Shown here: positions 11,940 to 23,000 of the stretch, piece after piece
Layout: each line of letters begins with the position of its first letter
How positions within the stretch are numbered: position 1 is the stretch's first letter
Made by a program: the position numbers and the translations under genes
NCBI RefSeq assembly: GCF_026914265.1
Contig: NC_069138.1
Location: 33,830,131-33,894,130, forward strand
Direction of reading: 5' to 3'
DNA from: Mya arenaria
Lineage: Eukaryota; Mollusca; Bivalvia; Myida; Myidae
DNA: 64,000 nucleotides
Notes under the pieces: generated by a model
Databases searched by the model: none
What the model saw: the letters and a program-made list of their open reading frames with translations, nothing else
What the model was told of the DNA's origin: nothing

Positions 11940-12480
11940 TATTTCGGGTTAATGCGCAGGGCTGTATACGTCCTCGGGTAATTGCGTAGGTCTGTATACG
12001 ACCCTCAGATGAATGCACAGGTCTGAATACAGAGCTGTATCCACCCCTAGGTAAAAGCAAAATGGTGTATAAGTCCCTGAGGTAAATGCGCAGGGTTGAA
12101 TACGTATTTTGGGTAAATGCGCAGAGATGTGTACGTCGCTCGGTAAAAAAGATAAGGCTGTATAAAATATCATGTACCTGCGCAAGGCTGTTTATGTCCC
12201 TCGCGTATTTACGCAGGGCTGTATTCGTCTCTTGGGTACGAACGCAGGGCTGTAGAAGTCCCTAAGGTGAATGCGTAGGGCTGTTTTTTGTCCCTCGCGT
12301 ACATGCACAGGACTGATTACGTCCCTCGTGTACAGGCACATGATGATATACGTCACTCGATTGCGGGCGGATGGCCCACGGGTAAATGCGTATGGCTGTA
12401 TACGTCCCTCGGTATATGTGCAGGGCTGAATACATTTATCGGTTAAATACGCAGGGCTGAATGCGTCCCTGGGTAAAGTA
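11940..12480. repeat. Diverged 31-bp minisatellite, second array
   Basis: Degenerate units of the type GCAGGGCTGTATACGTCCCT CGGGTAAATGC, the same family as 4370-4950. It marks the start of the direct duplication that includes the decayed exon 3. Confidence 0.85.
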
Positions 12481-13925
12481 TGCTGTGCTGTATCTGTACC
12501 TTTTCGCTGTTTTCTTCTCTTAATGATGATTAACTTATATTTATGTACTAATCTCTAATAGTATTGACCGAAATATTTGTCATATTTCCTATAATTTTAT
12601 AAAAAACTTTTGAAACGACATATTGATCGTCGGTGTACGCCACTCGATTTTACCTTTGCATATTGAATTGTTCATAGATGGCAAAATAAAAGTCATTATT
12701 TTAGATAAAGAAACTCTACGTATCTTTTCTATCGAATATGAAAAGCAATAGCATTTTGCACGGACTTTTGTTACAATCCCCAAGTATTAGTAAATGTCTT
12801 TACGTGTTGTTTTTTCTAGCATATATGTATACATTCGCAGAATACAAAATATTAAATTGGGCTAAATAATGTTTGTAAATTTGCAAATGTACACAATTTC
12901 AAAAAAATAATGATATAGTGAAATAAATCAAACATATCAAAAAAGTGATCAATTGTGCCTTTCCACAAAATTCACAAATGGCCATTTATGTTTCGCAACA
13001 TTCGGTAGTCATCTTGAAGTAGTTGCATTGTTTTGATTACTTTGTTTCAGCTATTTTCTTATACAATGTGTCTTTATTTGAACAGTTACTTCGTTCATTC
13101 CGAGTCTACAGACCGTTTTTGTCGAAATGCGCTTGGGAACTGGTGTTTTATCACTCAGGCGTATTCCATTGGAGGTAAGTTTACATGAGTTCGCTTTTGA
13201 TATAGGCTGCCCGAAAGCTCCATTCATATAAGTGTACATTAAGTATGTTACATATTATTTACAAGAATACATATAGTTTTATTATAGAATAACAGCAATG
13301 GTACCTGTTAGAGTATTATGCGATATGAAATCGTGCATGATCGGCATTAGTTATCCATAATATGCGAAAGCAAAATACGCGAAATATTTTAACAAAATAG
13401 AAGCGAACACATACAAATCATGTCTAGTGACATATTTCTAGTTTGACTGCAAATAATGGCATGAGTAGGCGCGGATTTAATGAAAACACTTGATGTGAAT
13501 ATAACCATCGGTGTAAAGACATCACTACTAAATGAGGTCGTTTTTGTGTATAAGCTCGTTAAAAATTACTCTTCATTATATAATACCAGTACCAATCTAT
13601 ATCTGCACGGGTTTATGTTATATTAGTTTCGAAGACGCACAGGAGACGACTGGACTTGCGACTGTTTTTGTACCATATGACGTTTGTGGTTTGGCATGGA
13701 TGAAACATTCGGTAAAATGCTCGTTTTGACCTTAGCGATCTGAGTCGACATGAACAGGTCGATTTTTCAATGATCTGTTCAAGATGATTAACAAACTCTG
13801 ACTTAATTATTTTAACGTAACAAATGTATTTCCAAAAAAAAATATGATCAGTCTTTAACTCGACATTATGTTCTGTCTAGAGCTTTATCAGTAATACTTT
13901 CATTGTTTGCTGATAAAAAGATAAG
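12481..13925 (+). repeat. Direct segmental duplicate of 4951-6240
   Basis: Flanks on both sides of the exon 3 copy align with those of the original: for example GCTGTATCTGTAC at the start, CTATCGAATATG, TTTACAAGAATAC, ATGGTACCT and CTGTCTAGAGCTTTA near the end. Order and orientation are the same as in the original. Exons 1, 2 and 4 are not found nearby. Confidence 0.8.
13086..13174 (+). pseudogene. Decayed duplicate of exon 3
   Basis: Acceptor TTTGAACAG is kept and the encoded core RNALGNWCFITQ is identical to the original, but two codons (GV) are deleted near the start. The exon end has lost 'AATGTAG', so the donor is now GGAG|GTAAGT in phase 1 where the original is phase 2, and the conserved GECR cysteine is gone. 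Joining to an exon 4-like piece would shift the frame. It could be an exon of another, unseen gene, but decay is more likely. Confidence 0.65.
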
Positions 13926-13929
13926 AAGC

Positions 13930-14250
13930 GGCAATCGCCCATCGTAACTTGTCGATTATAATATTGATGTGAGTTTTTACCCAAAATATCCGTCAATCGC
14001 CAATATTGGCATATCGATTATAATACTGATGTGAGTTTTTACCCGAACACTCCGTCAATCGCAAATCTTGACTTGTCTATCATAGTACTTGTTTGAGTTT
14101 TTCCCGAAAACTGCGTAAATCGCCAATCTTGACCTGTAAATCATAATATTTATGTGATTAGTTACCCGAATAGAGCCTCAATCACCAATCTTGACTTGTC
14201 GATCATAATACTGATGAGAGTTTTAACCCGAAATTGCGTCAATTCCTAAT
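13930..14250. repeat. Minisatellite, about five diverged units of 62-65 bp
   Basis: Repeating pattern TCAATCGCCAATCTTGACTT, GTCGATCATAATACTGATG, TGAGTTTTTACCCGAA. Confidence 0.85.
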
Positions 14251-14454
14251 CTAGAAAGACGTAAGACGAAAAATCAGTGAATTCGAGAGTATTCGAGAGT
14301 TTAGGCATAAACTTGCTTATTTCAGTCTGCTTTCCTCTCATTTGTCAGAGTGTCCAATATTTGCATATTTTAATATGGTGCATTCCACTATTAATTAGTT
14401 CACCATCTGTTTCAGCAAAAGGCGATAGATCCTGCAGAAAAAGAGCACGTTCCT

Positions 14455-14720
14455 TGAGTCTTTGTTATCCCTACTACGAGTCTTAGATTTTTCGGGCTCG
14501 GTTGGTCTTTGTGGCATTACGAGTCTTGTATTTGTCGGGCTCTGTTTGTCTTTGCATTGTTAAGAGTCTTTTATTTGTCGGGCTCTGTTGGTCTTTGTGG
14601 TATTCAAAGTCTTGGGTTTGTTGGGCTCGGTTGGTCAGTGCAGTATTAGGACTCTTTAATTTGTCGGGCTCTATGGGTATTTGTGGTATGATGGGTCTTT
14701 AATTTGTCGGTATATTAGAC
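14455..14720. repeat. Minisatellite, about 60-bp units
   Basis: About five units of the type GAGTCTTTTATTTGTCGGGC TCTGTTGGTCTTTGTGGTAT. The frames across it are low-complexity artefacts. Confidence 0.85.
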
Positions 14721-14739
14721 TTAGCGGTATCAAAGGTCG

Positions 14740-16330
14740 CCATCTCAACTAAAGATGACTATTATTTGCCGGCGAGTGTTCTGCCAAAGTAAGGCGTATG
14801 CTCGCCTACAATTTGGTTATCAAGGTATGACCAATCCTCGCCTAGAATTTGTATCTACTTATTTGAAACCAAGACTAATGTTCTCCTGCAATGATATATA
14901 CTATTGTCAGGCACATGATCGCCTATAGTTTGTCTATTAAAATACTGCTTATAAATGCCTGTGATATGTCTTCTAATGAAAGGCTATTGCTTGTCTTTAA
15001 ACTGGTCTAACAAAGTAAGGTCAATGCTTGCTTAGAACTGTATCTGCCGCAGTATGGCATAAGCTCAGCTTTAATATTTGGCTAATGCTCACCCATAATT
15101 TCGACTCAAAAAGTACGACAATTCTCGGCTACAATTGTGTCCACAAATGTAAGGCGAATGCTCTGCTTCAGTTTGCTCTCCCGCAGTTAGGCCGATGCTC
15201 GGCTTCAGTTTGCTCTGCCGCAGTAAGGCCGATGCTCGGCTTCAGTTTGCTCTGCCGCAGTAAGGCTGATGCTCGGCTTCAGTTTGTTCTGCCGCAGTAA
15301 GGCCGATGCTCGGCTTCAGTTTGCTCTGCCGCAGTAAGGACGATGCTCGGCTTCACTTTACTCTGCCGCAGTAAGGTTGATGCTCGGTTCCAGTTGTGCC
15401 TACCCCTGTAAGGTGGACGCTCGGCTTCAATTGTGTCTATCGGAATAAGGCTGATGCTTGGCTTCAACTGTGTCTTCCCCTGTAAGGCTGATGCTCGGCT
15501 TCAACAGTGTCAACCGCCGTAAGGCGAATGCTCGGCTTCAATTTGGTCTACCGCAGTAAGGCTGATGCTCGTCTTCAATAGTGTCAACCGCAGTTAGGCT
15601 GATGCTTGGCTTCGATTGTGTCTACCGCCGTAAGGCTGATGCTCGTTTTCAAAAGTGTCTACCACAGTAAGGATGATGCTCGTCTTCAAATGTGTCTACC
15701 GCAGTAAGGCTGATGCTCGTCTTCAGAAGTGTTCATCGCAGTAAGGATGATGCTCGTCTTTTAAAGTGTCTATCGCAGTACGGCTGATGCTCGGCTTCAA
15801 TTGTGTCTACCGGAGTAAGGCTGATGCCCGGCTTCAACTGTGTCTACCGCAGTACGGATGATGCTCGTCTTTAACTGCGTCTACCGGAGTAAGGATGTTG
15901 TTCGTCTTCAACTGTGTCTACCGCAGTAGGGATGATGTTCGTTTTCAATTGTGTCTACCGCAGTATGGATGATGTTCGTCTTCAACTGTATCTACCGCAG
16001 AAAGGATGATGTTCGTTTTCAACTATGTCTACCGCAGTAAGGCTGATGTTCGGTTTCAATAGTGTCTACCGCAGTAAGGATGATTTTCGTCTTCAAATGT
16101 GTCTACCGCAGTAAGGCTGATGCTCGGCTGCAATTGTGTCTACCGCAGTAAGGATGGTGCTCGGCTTCAATTCTGTCTACCTCAGTAAGGCCGATGCTCT
16201 GCTTTAATTGTGTCTTCCGCAGTAAGGCTGATTCCCGGCTTCAATTGTGTCCAATGCTCGATTTCAAATGTGCCTACTCCAGTTAGGCCAAAGGTCGGTT
16301 TTAACTGTGTTTACCGCTCGTGAACGAATA
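14740..16330 (+). repeat. 37-bp satellite, about 31 clear units plus a degenerate flank
   Basis: Unit TAAGGCTGATGCTCGGCTTC, then AATTGTGTCTACCGCAG (37 bp). Units from about 15150 are regular; 14740-15150 is a degenerate relative (GGCGAATGCTCGCCTA...). The same satellite occurs in the opposite orientation at 46430-47810, as expected if this is the outer end of the left arm of the inverted duplication. Confidence 0.92.
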
Positions 16331-16862
16331 TTTACTATCGGTTTTTGAGCTATACATCGAGATAATATATTTGCAATATTTATTAAAAACTTATATAATA
16401 CAGTAAATGAATTTGCAATAATCTTCGAAACCATTCCTGATTAAGACGCATGATAAAATGCAGTTTCTCTCTGCTACAGGCACATCTAAAACTAAAGAGT
16501 TTACTTCATGTGTGTATTGGTTTTTAATTACATGTATTGTTAAAACAATAATAGAGAATCATACGTTGGAAACTCCAGTGGTGAACCTAACAGGCAACAA
16601 TTTACAAATGCCATATTTAAAGTCACACGGTTAATGTCCAACATACTATTCAACGAGAGACACACAACACAAACAGACAACACATACATCATAATACCTT
16701 TATGAACACACGTTAGGATTACCGCCTTGGAACGGTGGGCAAAACAAATGCTCACTGAATGTTAAAACTTGTTAATGCAAGTGCAATCTTGTTTCTCTTT
16801 TTTTTCTCACTATACTTTGTTTTGTGCTTATGTCTTACTATCCTCTCAGTGATTTACCTAGT
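16331..16862 (-). other. 3' UTR and flank of the left paralogue
   Basis: Its reverse complement aligns with 45560-46430 on the right: for example AAGGCGGTAA, GTTGTGTGTCTCT and the ATTATTGTT..AACAAT stretch. The hexamer that is AATAAA on the right (46218) reads AATACA here (16533-16538, - strand). Confidence 0.6.
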
Positions 16863-17046
16863 TTAATACAGCTGACAGATCACACTGGCGTCCTCGCCGT
16901 GCCCGCAGTTATGTGTACCAATAGCTGAGTGGGTACAGTCAACAATACTCTGTTCGGTTCCGGAACAACTGACGTCATCGAGTTGAATTGGTAAACTTGA
17001 TGATCCTTCACCAAAATACGCACTTGATTTTGCGACTGCCCCGGAC
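16863..17046 (-). CDS. Left exon 14: second half of SRCR 2, stop
   Basis: 184 nt, exactly the length of the right counterpart (45375-45558). Acceptor 'ATCAAAG'. Encodes [13 protein letters not shown]..., [27 protein letters not shown] then TAA. Four SRCR cysteines. About 51 of 61 residues match the right gene. Confidence 0.92.
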
Positions 17047-20000
17047 CTTTGATATAATGATAAACCATGGAAAAAGTTGCATTTATTTTCAAGTTCATAA
17101 ATTTTCTGATAAAGGATAGGCAATAACAAAAAGATTATATGTTTAGCTTCAGGCTCCAATTTCAATATCAATCTATCGGGCAATAAAAACAAAAACAAAA
17201 ACATTTGTCTAGAATAAAAGAGATTATATATATTTGTTTATTTCAGGGTGTGATCGTATTTTATTTCACGTGTGTCATAGGAAAACGTATTTCCATGCCA
17301 TCATGCAAAATTATAGCTGATGATGTAGCTGTCAATATAAAATTTACGGTTTGTTGAGAAAAAGTTATCTGATATTTTTTATAGTTTATTATTCACCCGT
17401 TTGTTAGTACACACATATTATTAACATAATCAAGAAAGTTTAATTAGTGCATCTATGTTTCAAAATATAACGAAAACACGTTTATATTAAACAGGACATG
17501 AATACATAATCAATTAACTTCGCCGCCATTTATTGAATGAACATTTATAAAGGTCGAACGTGTAAGCAAAACAATTGCGAATAATCATTGGATATAAAAC
17601 AGATTTTCCGAGTTTTAGTGTTTGTTTCATGATACATGGCTTAACCGTCATCGTACTGTCAGAGACCAGTCTCAGTGTGTGTATACCATGTGATAAATTG
17701 CGTCATAAATGCTCCGTCGGAAGGCAATATTTTGCTTTGAATAAAGACTTTAAACAAATAACACTTTTCTAGTTCTAATCCACGTTAAATGAAACCTTGC
17801 GCAGTCCCGCCTTCGGTCTTCGGAGTTTGATAGAGTTAAGATTTTTAAAACACTTCAACAAACTGTTTCACAGAACCGCCGCCGGAGCACTGACAAAACA
17901 ATATTTTGGAAAAAGATATGTCGAAGTGTTTGAGAAATTTAATCTCTTTATCAAACCCGGTAATACAGCGAAGACGGGGCTCTTTTAGCGGCAAAGACTG
18001 ACCTTTGTTTCATTTAAAATGGAGAGGAAAAATAAAAGTATCTTTGTTTAAAGTCTTCATTCGAATCAAAATATTGCCTTCCGTTGTAGCATTAATGACG
18101 TAAATTATCACCTTGAATACACACAATGGGTTAGATTAGCTTGAAACAGGTCGATTTCCCGGTAAATATTGAAAAACACGCTAGGCTGTTGACAACTTTT
18201 GAGGCGTTGGTGGGGTGAAAACTCATGAGTAAATGTGTTAATTGTCGTGTGATTTTTTTCCTGGAAATTTGTATTATGTATTAAAACGACAAACAGTTCA
18301 AACTATATTTGAACGATGACATAAAATTATGTTTCTATTCGAGCAGTTGTTTTCGTCTGTAATCTGTTTGGTATGAAAGCAACTGTTCGATCATTCAGCC
18401 ACAAAGTTCAAGAAAACATTTGAAAAACGGGATTACGACTTTTCGAATAAACGAATAGTTGTTTCTTTCTAAATATATCTTAATTTAAACTTATGTAACC
18501 TTTTTTTAAGTTTCATTCTATTTATTTTGGCAACATTTTTGGTTCGAAGTAAAGTGTTTTGTTTTGATTAAAGGGAAGTAACAACACAGAATTTTAAAAG
18601 TAGTTCTAAAATTCCACTCCTTATTTTGCAGTGATAATATCATGATATTGTTGTTATTTTTACTAATAAATTTTCATAATTAATCGAAAAACAACGAAAG
18701 AAAATAATTCATTTCATTTAAACTCCTCTGAGATATACAGGCTAAGGACACAAAGCCAAAAACTTTTGGAGAGTTTTTTTGTCGTTAGTTAAAAATTCCT
18801 ATTATGAAACATCGTTTATGTGACAATATATGTTAACGAACTGATTCAATTATCAATTTTTTGTCGAAAATCGTTCATTTTATGGACAGTAAATCGCCCT
18901 TCAATTTATGCTATGGAGGGCACAAAATCCGAACACTTGCCAAAAAGCGAAAATGCATGGTCATATTGTTAAAATGAATAAGGATGCGTCATTAAATTAA
19001 CATTTAGCTGCAAAAATATTGTTTCCGATGTTTTTCAAAACATACGATTTAAATATTGAGCTTGATTTCTATTTAAAAATATCTTGAATGTTGTTCAACA
19101 TAACTTCAAGGTCTCAAAGATTGTTTAAGCGTATTAGAACATTAAATGACATTTTTAGAAAAATACTCAACACAACAAGATGAAACTTCGCAAGTGTGAC
19201 CACTGCAGCCTAGATCTAGATAATCGAATAATCAATCACGGTAAACAAACGCGTGTTTTAACAGGTATTCGGGATGTGTTAACTATGGCCTTTATTAGAT
19301 CATGATCGAGTACGACAGCAAGAAATGTGAAAACGGTCATAAATCTGAACTTAAAAGTTCGTATTTGTTCAGAAAAAAGAGGATGGTTTACACGTTGTTG
19401 GAGTATTTTTTTTCCTAGAATATATAATAAATAAATTGTGAAAAAGATGGACAATTTGGAAGACAGCACCCGTGCATTTTAATTGCATAACATAGGTACG
19501 AACTTTAAGAATCAGTCTTTTTTATGTACATTTTCTTTAAACATTTTCGTTGTGTTATTTGTTCGGTACCGTACCTTTTAAATCCAAGCATATGACAAAC
19601 AACCATAGCATCTTCGTTGTCGAAGCTGTCATCACATACTGTTCCCCAGCGGTTGTTGAGAAAGATCTCCACACGACCTTTGTAATATGATGCACTTGAA
19701 TTTCCAGAGAGACGTATTTTTCCATCTGTATTGGGAAGATTTAATACATCTAATAATTACTAAGAACGACGATGCATGCGCCTAATCGGACAAAACATAA
19801 TACAAATACATTTCTAGTTGGGTTTATGATTAGCTTACCGTACGATTCACCCCCGCATGAACCTTTTATAATTTAAATGCGATTTAACGATATATGTTGG
19901 AATGAAAAACAGAATTCCGTTTTGTGAAACAAGTAGAAAAGTAATATCTCGAAAAAATGTTTTATTGTCATTATATAAACTACTACAAATCTTGATTTGT

Positions 20001-23000
20001 CAAACAATCATATCTAATGCTCTTCTCACGCAAGGCATTGTATTTTAATAGCCTACACGACTTGTAGCTAGAACCTAAGAGCAGGTCCGTTTTGTTTTAT
20101 CAAATTCAACCATATATGAACAAACCTTACTTGTTCGTTATTTTATGTCAACAGACTGTACTTTTTTGAGTGTTACTAACTTTAAGTTTAAACAATTAGT
20201 TAAACACGGAATGTAGCATGTCACTAAGTGAACTCACGAAATAACATAGTAATATTTTACCTAAGCTCATATATTTACCTTTTTATGTATATCTGCATTC
20301 ATCGTATAGTGTGCTTAAATTCTGTAAAGGGATTTGTTCAAGTACCTTTAATATTATTTCCTTGTCGATCAGATACGTAAGTTGAGTAAGTGCTTTTATA
20401 TATCGAAAGTTACAGAAAAAAACAACTCATTTGTTTTGATTTTGAACCGCTTTGCTTAACAGTTTAAAATGTACTTCCTAGTGTACACATGCTTTTTGGA
20501 GCTTTTTTTCTAGCTTTTTCCGGTGGTTTAAAGAAATGTATCAGTGTAATAAAATTGATATTTCACTGTTTCAAACAGAAAGGAATACCAACTCGATATG
20601 TTTTACTGTTATGAAACTATAGCCCATTCTCACTAAGATCCAAAAGTCAGCGCGCAAAGGGCTAGGTCACAATGTGAACGATACCATTTCCGAAATAATG
20701 CTTTCAAAGTTTGCATACAAATGGCACGCTTTTCTGAAAATCTACAATAAACTTTTATTTTATTTCCCTTTTAAAATATATAATAAAAATAATAAAAATC
20801 ATTTTGTTTTAAACTTAAGATTGCATTATCTTTCATGAATTCGATAAAAAAATGGATTTTCAGAAATGAAATAACAACAGTGAAAATATTTTCACTACAC
20901 AGTAAGGAGTGAAAATATAAAGTTATCAAATTAGAAAAATGGTTATCCTTTATTCATGTTTCTTGAAGCTGAATTTTCGATCATTTGCTTTCTAACAAAA
21001 CAACTTATAGGCGAAAAAAAATGCAGAAACAAAATTAAATGGATGGTCACTCAGTGAACTATATTACTATTAACGTCACGCTCAATCAAGTTACATTGAG
21101 CGTGTAAAGAGTTATGTGTAAAGAGCAAACTGATATAATCAAGTCGGTCTTTATTTACAAAATAACACTAATACTTTCCGTTTGATTCAGACAATGTTTG
21201 CATTTCAATTTCTGTTTTAGACGTTTTGGGGTTTCTCTCTTTTTCTTATATAATAAACTTTTTGGAGATTCCAAAATCAAACGTTTATAAGTTCTATAAT
21301 TTAATAAAAAAAGTAAGTTAAGTTACTTTTTACTTTAAACAGAGTTAAATTTAGAACAAGACTATGTGTCGCTTAAGCGTCATCTTACTACAATGTATAT
21401 CCATTTAGATCTTGTTAAACCGATGCTTTGTATTGTCTGTTGTAAAACCTAATAACATGATAAATCAAGGGATTTGTTGTTAAAATACAGAGTCTACAGG
21501 TCCTAATTACAATATTACCAGGAGCGCAGTTAAACGAAAAACCTGTGTATACGACGCATGGCATCTACCCATTTAATTTCATAATGCGCGTATGAGTGTT
21601 TTTCGCATATTTAATACTACTGCAATTCAGTCTTGATAGCACTCCGAAAATATATAGGTCCAGGCATTTGTCATTTTTGTAGCTATGAAAAAGGGTCTGT
21701 CCAATTCAACCAATATCGACATTGTTAGCTTTGTGTGAGTTTACTATTGAAGCAATATCCGTTTTGACAGCGTTAAGTTATTGGGTGTTTTTTTTTCTTT
21801 TAAAAGGATTTAAATTATTTGTGTATTCTCAATTAAACTGATGTGAATTATTTCAAATGACTCCTTTATTTTTTTTTCTTTCCAACAAACTTAATCGGCT
21901 GGAATTTAAAAACAAATCAAATTGATGAGCAAAACGGCCTGATATAATATATAATTATCTTCATGTTCTCTGGGGAGTGAAACAATTTTTTAAAATAATA
22001 ATTAGTTTATGGTAAAAAAATCAAGACACTTTTGTGAACCCCCCCCCCCAATATTTTTAATTTATGTATGCCCTATAAAAAATAAAATCGAATTCGATTC
22101 GTAATATTATTGGTTTTCGGGATACCTTACTTAGGCATCCGAAATACCGCTATGAAGGTCTGAACAGAAACAGGGGTACCAAAAGGGGGTCGACACCCTT
22201 TCGAATGTATAGCTTAATGGTCTATTATGCATCAACATATTTAAAGTAAACGGTACTGGCATAGTAATACTAGTATGAATTCTTTATTAAAAATTACAGC
22301 GACCCTTTTAATGAATTGGTCTACAACGTTTCTATAACAGAGGTGGCTATTATACCATTTAAAGGGGTTTTTGTTTAAATTGTTGGCTACTGAGCTTGTT
22401 TCTGTAGTTTTTCATATTAATATTAATTTATAATAATGATTCTTGAGTTTATATATTGCCGTTGTATAGTTGCCGTCAGTTTTGCTTTATACTTTCTCGT
22501 TAACAACTGACAGGAACTTACAAACAATCTAATCAAAAAATATCCTACAATAGTATTTTTTTAAATACAGTCATATTACTTAAGGTACAAATGACACCAG
22601 CGTCTTCCCCGTGACCGCAGTTGTGTGTCCCGAATTCACGATGATTGCAGTCAAAGATTGAATGTTCAGATCCACCGCATCCTAGATCGTCCAAGATTAT
22701 AGGACTTGAAGAAGATCCGCTTCCAAAATAGGCACTGCCCAGCGCTACCCCACCATTCCTGAAAGGATGAGTCGGTATAAGATTAGCGCGTTCTTAACTT
22801 TAATATTTCGGATTATGACAGGAAACCTTTCAAGTTGCCAAAGGGCGTTATTATTGCTTTCGCAAATTGTCCGAATTTAGGCTAAATATACGAAAAACGG
22901 AGAAAAAAAAAAATATCTGTAAGTTCCTATGTTCCAGTGTGTTATAATAGATAAAATTTACACAGTCTAAACAACTTTTGAAAAACAAAGTGAGTTGTGT

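Noticed and set aside
14277-14486. Frame ending SCRKRARSLSLCYPYYES as a possible decayed exon 4
   Set aside because: Similarity to exon 4 is limited to a few residues, and the end lies in a minisatellite.
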